A stretch of 64,000 nucleotides of DNA from Bacillus multifaciens (GTDB lineage: Bacteria; Bacillota; Bacilli; Bacillales; Bacillaceae_G), in assembly GCF_030756675.1 (NCBI RefSeq), contig NZ_JAVBXD010000001.1, positions 239,803 through 303,802 of the forward strand, read 5' to 3'. Shown here piece by piece: positions 59,235 through 64,000 of the stretch. Below the pieces are notes generated by a model that worked only from the letters and a program-made list of their open reading frames with translations, ran no database searches and had not been told where the DNA came from. Both the position numbers and the translations under genes were made by a program. Every line of letters starts with the position of its first letter. Position 1 is the stretch's first letter.

Positions 59235-59264
59235 AAAACGATCCGTATGGATCGTTTTTTATTT
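59235..59264 (+). terminator. terminator of rpsT
   Basis: AAAACGATCC / GGATCGTTTT stem with TTTTTT on the plus strand, 8 bp after the stop. Confidence 0.92.
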
Positions 59265-59265
59265 A

Positions 59266-59304
59266 CAAAAAAATGTTCATGCAGTTGTCTGCATGAACAT
59301 TTTT
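59266..59304 (-). terminator. terminator of holA
   Basis: Stem of about 15 bp, ATGTTCATGCAG / CTGCATGAACAT, with TTTTTTT on the minus strand. Back-to-back with the rpsT terminator. Confidence 0.92.
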
Positions 59305-59307
59305 CCA

Positions 59308-60321
59308 CTATCCTATATGATTTAAACGCATGAGAAAAAATTCTAGTACAAGGCGTTTATCCATTCTTCCTGTCTTCATATTATAATCTGCCTCAGCAAG
59401 TTCGTTAATCACTCGTTTTAACGCTTCAAACGAGAAGAAATTCGTTTGATTCATAGCGAGCTTCACACGATACGGATGTACACCGATGTGCGAAGCAATT
59501 TGATTTTGTCCATACCCACGCTGCTGAAGTTCTTTCACTTGATATAATAAACGAAATTGACTCACAAGAAGCGCAAGCAATTTTATCGGCTCTTCTTGTT
59601 GTATAAATAACCCTTCTAAAATACGCATCGCACCTGCAATATCTTTTTTCACTACCTTTTCTGTTAAAGAAAATACATTTTGTTCAACAGACTTTGGAAC
59701 GAGTTCTGCGACAAGCTTTGCCGTAATTTCACCGCCTGCTCCCACATATAATGTCAGTTTATCCATTTCCTTAGCAAGCATCGTTACATTACTTCCAACA
59801 AGCTCTAACAACAAACTAACTGCCGCTTCTTCTATTTGAATATGCATTTCTTCCGTGCGACTTATAATCCATTTCCGTACATCTTGCACTTGCATAGCAT
59901 TTGCTTCTACTACATCCGCTGTTTTTTTAAAAAGCTTCGTAACTTTTTTACGCTCGTCCAATTTTTCAAACGGAGCAATAAACACAAGGATAGAAAATGG
60001 TGAAGGTTCCGCAATATATTCCTCTAGCACTTTGACGTTTTGCTCAATTTTTGCTTTTTGCGATGTTAAAAACAATGGTGATTTTACAACGATAATTTTA
60101 CGTTCTCCAAAAAAAGGAAGAGTCCTTGCATCCTCAACAACTTCCTCTATATATGATTCTTCCAGGTCATACGTAACAACATTAAACTCACGATCCTCTT
60201 CAACTAACGCTTCTGATGTCAAAAGTCGAAGTGTTTCATTTATAAAATACGCCTCTGTTCCATATAACAAGTATAACGAAGAAAATTGCTTTTTCTTTAT
60301 TTTTTTATGTATATCACTCAT
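59308..60321 (-). CDS. holA: DNA polymerase III delta subunit
   Basis: Clamp-loader subunit that opens the beta clamp. 337 residues: N-terminal AAA-like domain (LYLLYGTEAYFINETLR), middle domain, and C-terminal collar helices (FIQQEEPIKLLALLVSQFRLLYQVKEL). B. subtilis yqeN equivalent, between rpsT and comEC. The 415 bp upstream (60322-60736) hold a hairpin and repeat debris but no gene. Confidence 0.95.
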   Translation of the reverse strand: MSDIHKKIKKKQFSSLYLLYGTEAYFINETLRLLTSEALVEEDREFNVVTYDLEESYIEEVVEDARTLPFFGERKIIVVKSPLFLTSQKAKIEQNVKVLEEYIAEPSPFSILVFIAPFEKLDERKKVTKLFKKTADVVEANAMQVQDVRKWIISRTEEMHIQIEEAAVSLLLELVGSNVTMLAKEMDKLTLYVGAGGEITAKLVAELVPKSVEQNVFSLTEKVVKKDIAGAMRILEGLFIQQEEPIKLLALLVSQFRLLYQVKELQQRGYGQNQIASHIGVHPYRVKLAMNQTNFFSFEALKRVINELAEADYNMKTGRMDKRLVLEFFLMRLNHIG

Positions 60322-60427
60322 GTAAATTCCTACTCCCTAACACTTTATATACTTATAGTAATGTGACAACTGCTGTTTTACAAGTCCAAAGGAACAGGCA
60401 GCTACCCGTTCCTTGATCTATATAAAA

Positions 60428-60465
60428 CGTTACAAAATAAGCCCCGGGAATCTTATTTCGTAACG
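60428..60465. repeat. long unexplained inverted repeat
   Basis: Arms CGTTACAAAATAAG and CTTATTTCGTAACG pair at 13 of 14 positions around loop CCCCGGGAAT. No T run follows on either strand. It lies about 105 bp upstream of holA. Confidence 0.7.
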
Positions 60466-60600
60466 GTGACCACCTTGATTTTATTATTTGCATCCACCTT
60501 GCGAGCTATGAATGACAACTGTTAGCACACTTGGAAAAGCATTGAATCACTCGAGCTTTAAACGGCAGTTATCCCACCGCTCAAAATTTTGAAAAGAGAC

Positions 60601-60622
60601 TTTACCAACCGTTAAAACGGGG
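60601..60622. repeat. bcr1-type end fragment
   Basis: TTTACCAACCGTTAAAACGGGG resembles the 3' block of the repeats at 5641 and 5761 (TTACCAACCGTTTGAGCGGGG). Weak, isolated relic. Confidence 0.4.
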
Positions 60623-60736
60623 TGTTTTGAATTTTTTGTTAATATTAAAGTTATGGGCCACGCATAACATGATAAATTGTAGATTTTTTTCTGACAATAT
60701 TTTATACTAAGGTGGAATGTTGGGAGGGATTCAAAG

Positions 60737-60871
60737 ATGAATGAATTTGAAAAAAACGTTCAAAGTAAGCGTAATGATGCTGTCGATTCAGGAGTAGGCT
60801 TTATCGTTTCATTCGGATTTTTCACCACTTTATTTATCATCGCAACAGTCATTAAATTTATCGGTTCTTAA
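60737..60871 (+). CDS. yqzM: YqzM-like small membrane protein
   Basis: 44 residues: a short polar N-terminus (MNEFEKNVQSKRNDAVDSG) then one transmembrane helix (FIVSFGFFTTLFIIATVIKF). The YqzM family is found beside comEC in bacilli; function unknown. GGGAGGGATTCAAAG precedes the ATG. Its end overlaps comEC by 14 bp in convergent orientation. Confidence 0.85.
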   Translation: MNEFEKNVQSKRNDAVDSGVGFIVSFGFFTTLFIIATVIKFIGS

Positions 60872-63218
60872 AGGCTGCATGTGGCAGTCTTCTTTTTTTC
60901 TGTATTTCATCATATGTTAACTTGCTGTGAAAGGTTCCCGTCTCTCCTCGGAAAACGTAAGAAATTGCCCCTTGCTCATCTGTTCTCCACACCTCAATTC
61001 CACGCTCTTTTAAACGCTCTAACACTTCAATATGCGGATGTCCATAACGATTGTGCTCTCCAACAGAAATAATAGCTTTTTTCGGCTGAACAGCATCTAA
61101 AAACTGCCCTGAAGATGACGTTCTACTTCCATGATGTCCAACCTTTAAAACGTCTGCATGGAGCTCTGGATACCATTGTATGAAGCGCTTCTCACCCACT
61201 TCTTCTAAATCACCCGTAAACAACCATGTTAATCCCCCTATTTTTGTCCAAAGTACAATAGATTGATTATTATCTTCTTTTTCCTCCCCTTCTGGTGATA
61301 ATACTGAAAACTCCGTCTCTCCAGCCTTCCAACTATCTCCTTTTTCTACAATTCGAACGGACACATTCTTTTGCGCAGCAAGCTGCTGTATTTGTTGCTC
61401 AGGCAAGGAGAATTTTATCTTCTTTCCTAAAACAACTTCTTTCACCGCAATAGATTGCATTACCTCTTGCGCTGCTCCCATGTGATCCATATCTCCATGT
61501 GTCACAATTAATTTATCAATCACCCGTACACCCTCTTTTTGTAAAAAAGGAACGAGAATATCATGCCCAACAGAAAATTCATGTTTTTTCTGCTGCCATT
61601 TTTCTTTCTTTACCGGAAGTGTTCCGCCAGTATCAATTAAATACGTCCCTTGATTGTATGGAAGGCGAATCAAAATGGCGTCCCCTTGTCCGACGTCAAT
61701 ATAAGTAACACTCCCGGTTGCATTTACATACGGAAATGCATAGTGACATGTACTAAGGAGGAAAAAAATCGTTAGAAACAACAGGCGATATTTTCTCCAT
61801 ATAAGCCCTTCCCATGATAAAAGAACAGTTACAATACTTATACAATATAAAACGACGAGAAATGGCTGAGTTTGTCCAAAGGTAAGACGTACAAACGGTA
61901 AAGCTTCGCACATTTGAAGTATCACATTCGAAACATGTATACATAGGGACAACAGATCCGCTAACCATTGAGACACAATGGGAAGACATATAAGACATAC
62001 AAGAATGACTATACACACCGGTAAAACCAGTAAAGATAAAAACGGGACATAAATCATATTAAGAAGGATGCTGTAAGGAGAAAGAGAGCCGAAGTGATAC
62101 AGCAAAATAGGTGTACTTGTTAATTGAGAAATAACGGAAAGGTATATAGAGTTTTTCACTATACCATTTTCATTCACTAACAGACGTGATGAAGATAATA
62201 AAAGAGAAAAACTTCCAACAAATGAAAACTGAAACCCAATGTCAAACAATACATACGGATCATAAAAAAGCATAATTATTAATGTCATACTTAAAGCATC
62301 CATCCCAGACACTCGCACCGCTCGCGTAAGAGCTCCGAACACAATAACAGCTGCTATAGATGCCCGAACAACAGATGGTGAAGCCCCTGCACAAAACATA
62401 TATAACGGAATACAAACAAGCAGAAGCATCGTTGTGCTTTCACGCGTCATACCAATTCGAAGTGATACAAAATAACATATTGCAGTTAACAAAACAATGT
62501 GCGATCCCGATATTGCTAATAAATGAACAAGTCCAAACTGTTGATACTGTTCTTCTACTTCAAACGTCATATATTGACGATCACCAAACAATAAAGCGTT
62601 CATAAAAGCTGCTGACTGCCCCGAAAAAGTCTCTCCTATATAAGAAACAGCTGCTTGTCGCATCGAAAATAACCAATGAACAAACGACATATCTTTTTGG
62701 ACACAATTCGAAAGCGATTCCACTTCAAAAAGGGCATGAATATGCTGTTTATATAAATAATCCTTATAATCAAACGCATAAAAATTACGAGGTGATGGTG
62801 GTTCTTTCAACGTACCAGTAAACGTACACACCATACCAGGTGTTAACTGCTTCAATTTTTCTTTTAATTCACGAGAAGGGATTTTGTAAAACAACTGAAC
62901 TGTTTTATCATTGTTCATTCGCAACTGGAAAGAAAGACGATTTCCATTTATAATCGGCGTACTTTGAATTGTACCTATTACGTCTGTTTCCCCAAAAGAA
63001 AGCATCGAATCATTTTGCGCATCTACATAGGTTGCATATACATAGGTAAGACCAAACGCGAGGATTATCAAGGAGAGTATCGGAAGAGAGGTACGTGAAA
63101 AACAAACTACACAATAACAACCAAAGATAAGAAAAGGAACAATAGAAAAAGAGGAATAAGCAGTTGCAATCCCAAAGATAACTGAGATTGCAACGCAAAT
63201 CCATTGCCCGCATAGCAC
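60858..63218 (-). CDS. comEC: DNA internalization channel protein ComEC/Rec2
   Basis: Transports single-stranded DNA across the membrane during competence. 786 residues: N-terminal membrane segments and OB-like domain (about 30-190), competence membrane domain (about 200-480), C-terminal metallo-beta-lactamase-like domain with THGDMDHMG, WLFTGDLEE and KVGHHGSRTSSSG. The frame is intact. The start codon is GTG at 63218 with GAGGTGAGTAC upstream. 16 bp from comEB; comEA would lie beyond the window. Confidence 0.95.
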   Translation of the reverse strand: MLCGQWICVAISVIFGIATAYSSFSIVPFLIFGCYCVVCFSRTSLPILSLIILAFGLTYVYATYVDAQNDSMLSFGETDVIGTIQSTPIINGNRLSFQLRMNNDKTVQLFYKIPSRELKEKLKQLTPGMVCTFTGTLKEPPSPRNFYAFDYKDYLYKQHIHALFEVESLSNCVQKDMSFVHWLFSMRQAAVSYIGETFSGQSAAFMNALLFGDRQYMTFEVEEQYQQFGLVHLLAISGSHIVLLTAICYFVSLRIGMTRESTTMLLLVCIPLYMFCAGASPSVVRASIAAVIVFGALTRAVRVSGMDALSMTLIIMLFYDPYVLFDIGFQFSFVGSFSLLLSSSRLLVNENGIVKNSIYLSVISQLTSTPILLYHFGSLSPYSILLNMIYVPFLSLLVLPVCIVILVCLICLPIVSQWLADLLSLCIHVSNVILQMCEALPFVRLTFGQTQPFLVVLYCISIVTVLLSWEGLIWRKYRLLFLTIFFLLSTCHYAFPYVNATGSVTYIDVGQGDAILIRLPYNQGTYLIDTGGTLPVKKEKWQQKKHEFSVGHDILVPFLQKEGVRVIDKLIVTHGDMDHMGAAQEVMQSIAVKEVVLGKKIKFSLPEQQIQQLAAQKNVSVRIVEKGDSWKAGETEFSVLSPEGEEKEDNNQSIVLWTKIGGLTWLFTGDLEEVGEKRFIQWYPELHADVLKVGHHGSRTSSSGQFLDAVQPKKAIISVGEHNRYGHPHIEVLERLKERGIEVWRTDEQGAISYVFRGETGTFHSKLTYDEIQKKRRLPHAAFKNR
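60871..60897 (+). terminator. terminator of yqzM inside the comEC 3' end
   Basis: AAGGCTGC / GCAGTCTT stem (one G-U) followed by CTTTTTTT on the plus strand. It starts at the yqzM stop and lies within the last comEC codons. Confidence 0.7.
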
Positions 63219-63234
63219 GTACTCACCTCACGGT

Positions 63235-63792
63235 TTATACCATATTTTTTGCCTGCTGTAATACTTGTTGCAACTGTTCTAACGTCATTTCGTCCATTTG
63301 TACCGAAGACAAAAACTGTTTTAACTCCTGCATTTTCTGTTGTTCTTCCAATGTTGTTACGTCAAATGCAAGAGGAACATGTTTTATTCTTACATTTGCT
63401 TGTTCAAATAACTCAAGTGCATACGGATGATTTTTATAATCCTGTGCGTAATACACTGCTGTAATACCACTTTGAATAATCGCTTTACAGCAATGCAAAC
63501 ATGGAAAATGGGTAACATAAATTTCAGCTCCATCTGTTTTCGCACCAAATTTCGCACATTGCAACAACGCATTCATTTCGGCATGAATTGTACGAACACA
63601 ATGATTATCAATCACATAGCAGCCTTCATCTATACAATGCACACCGCCAGCAATCGACCCATTATAACCACCAGCAATAATCCGTTTATCACGCACAATT
63701 GTCGCGCCAACGGCAAGCCTTGTACACGTACTGCGCAGCGATAATAAATGACTTTGTGTCATAAAATATTGATCCCAAGAAACTCGTTCCAT
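63235..63792 (-). CDS. comEB: ComE operon protein 2, dCMP deaminase family
   Basis: 185 residues: zinc deaminase motif TIHAEMNALLQC and PCLHCCKAII; TRLAVGATIVRDKRIIAGGYNGS near the start. Homologues deaminate dCMP to dUMP; in the com operon it is dispensable for uptake in B. subtilis. The start at 63792 fits TAGGTGAAGATA; a frame three codons longer overlaps that site. Confidence 0.93.
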   Translation of the reverse strand: MERVSWDQYFMTQSHLLSLRSTCTRLAVGATIVRDKRIIAGGYNGSIAGGVHCIDEGCYVIDNHCVRTIHAEMNALLQCAKFGAKTDGAEIYVTHFPCLHCCKAIIQSGITAVYYAQDYKNHPYALELFEQANVRIKHVPLAFDVTTLEEQQKMQELKQFLSSVQMDEMTLEQLQQVLQQAKNMV

Positions 63793-63817
63793 TATCTTCA
63801 CCTACTTTTGAAATCTG

Positions 63818-63870
63818 CTTATCCCGCTATTCGCGGGCAGTAATACTCACACCTCAAAATTCGGCAAAAG
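63818..63870. repeat. bcr1-type element, 3' part (reverse)
   Basis: CTTATCCCGCTATTCGCGGGCAGTAATACTCACACCTCAAAATTCGGC equals, reversed, the last third of the full element at 21632. The other two thirds are replaced by an R3 repeat. Confidence 0.7.
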
Positions 63871-63875
63871 CATTG

Positions 63876-64000
63876 TCCAGCTTCAGTGGCTAGAATGTTC
63901 GGTGGCTTCGCTTCTTCCTACGAGGTAAAAAACACCTCTACGTCAGAAGCTCCATCCCCCTCACATTCTGAACGAGCCACTTCCGCATTTCTTTGTTGTC
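63876..64000. repeat. structured repeat family R3, unit 3 (reaches window end)
   Basis: Starts TGTCCAGCTTCAGTGGCTAG and ends CACTTCCGCATTTCTTTGTTGTC. Arms GTGGCTAGAATG and CATTCTGAACGAGCCAC pair; ACGAGG pairs with CCTC inside. The last bases (TTGTTGTC) repeat the junction that precedes a unit, so another copy probably follows. Confidence 0.65.

Overview
The window is a piece of the core chromosome of a Bacillus cereus group bacterium. The evidence is three-fold: Bacillus gene order around dnaG-sigA, era-recO, hrcA-grpE-dnaK-dnaJ, lepA-gpr and comEB-comEC; endospore genes (gpr, yqfC, yqfD, yqxA); and many dispersed intergenic repeats of the kind described as bcr elements in this group, some flanked by the TTTAT duplication reported for bcr1. 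The vrrA/yqfQ locus lacks an expanded CAATATCAACAA tract and several proteins look divergent, so B. anthracis is unlikely; the exact species is not resolved. Most genes are on the minus strand.

Layout. 1-1.9 kb: 3' part of the yqgQ-glcK unit with a candidate CcpA site, 5-formyl-THF cyclo-ligase, rpmG. 2-5.5 kb: a family 4 glycosyltransferase directly followed by a nucleotidyltransferase fused to a catalytically degenerate phosphohexomutase. 5.9-10.4 kb: the pstSCAB-phoU phosphate uptake operon with a four-repeat PhoP box. 10.6-15.3 kb: PBP2A-type pbpA, MFS gene yqgE, sodA, tRNA-Ile(CAU). 15.5-18.1 kb (+): yqgB, yqfZ, ispG. 18.1-20.3 kb: znuC-znuB-zur with a Zur box. 20.3-28.4 kb: yqfU, yqfT, nfo, cshB, yqfQ/vrrA, ispH, Nif3-like yqfO, trmK. 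28.5-32.8 kb: cccA, sigA, dnaG, yqxD. 33-43.9 kb: ppsR, ccpN, recO, yqzL, era, cdd, dgkA, ybeY, pgpH, phoH, yqfD, yqfC, yqeY, rpsU. 44.5-53.6 kb: deoC, mtaB, rsmE, prmA and the CIRCE-controlled hrcA-grpE-dnaK-dnaJ operon. 53.9-63.8 kb: hemW, lepA, yqxA, gpr, rpsT, holA, yqzM, comEC, comEB.

The genes are mainly housekeeping: phosphate and zinc homeostasis, replication initiation and RNA polymerase sigma factor, ribosome maturation (era, ybeY, rsmE, prmA, lepA), proteostasis, isoprenoid synthesis (ispG, ispH) and DNA uptake. The least ordinary material is intergenic. Three repeat families occur: (i) a MITE-like element of about 195 bp with about 30-bp terminal inverted repeats, eight copies; (ii) bcr1-type elements whose first stem-loop changes sequence between copies while staying self-complementary, and which sit on the stop codons of yqfT and era and next to that of prmA; (iii) GC-richer structured units of about 115-125 bp in tandem. 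Two MITE copies are nested inside bcr1-type elements. Other points: an apparent promoter / leader ORF / terminator arrangement ahead of hemW, a 31-codon ORF plus terminator splitting yqfC from yqfD, a GntR-type palindrome at the deoC promoter, and the absence of spoIIP, glyQS and gluP from positions they occupy in B. subtilis.
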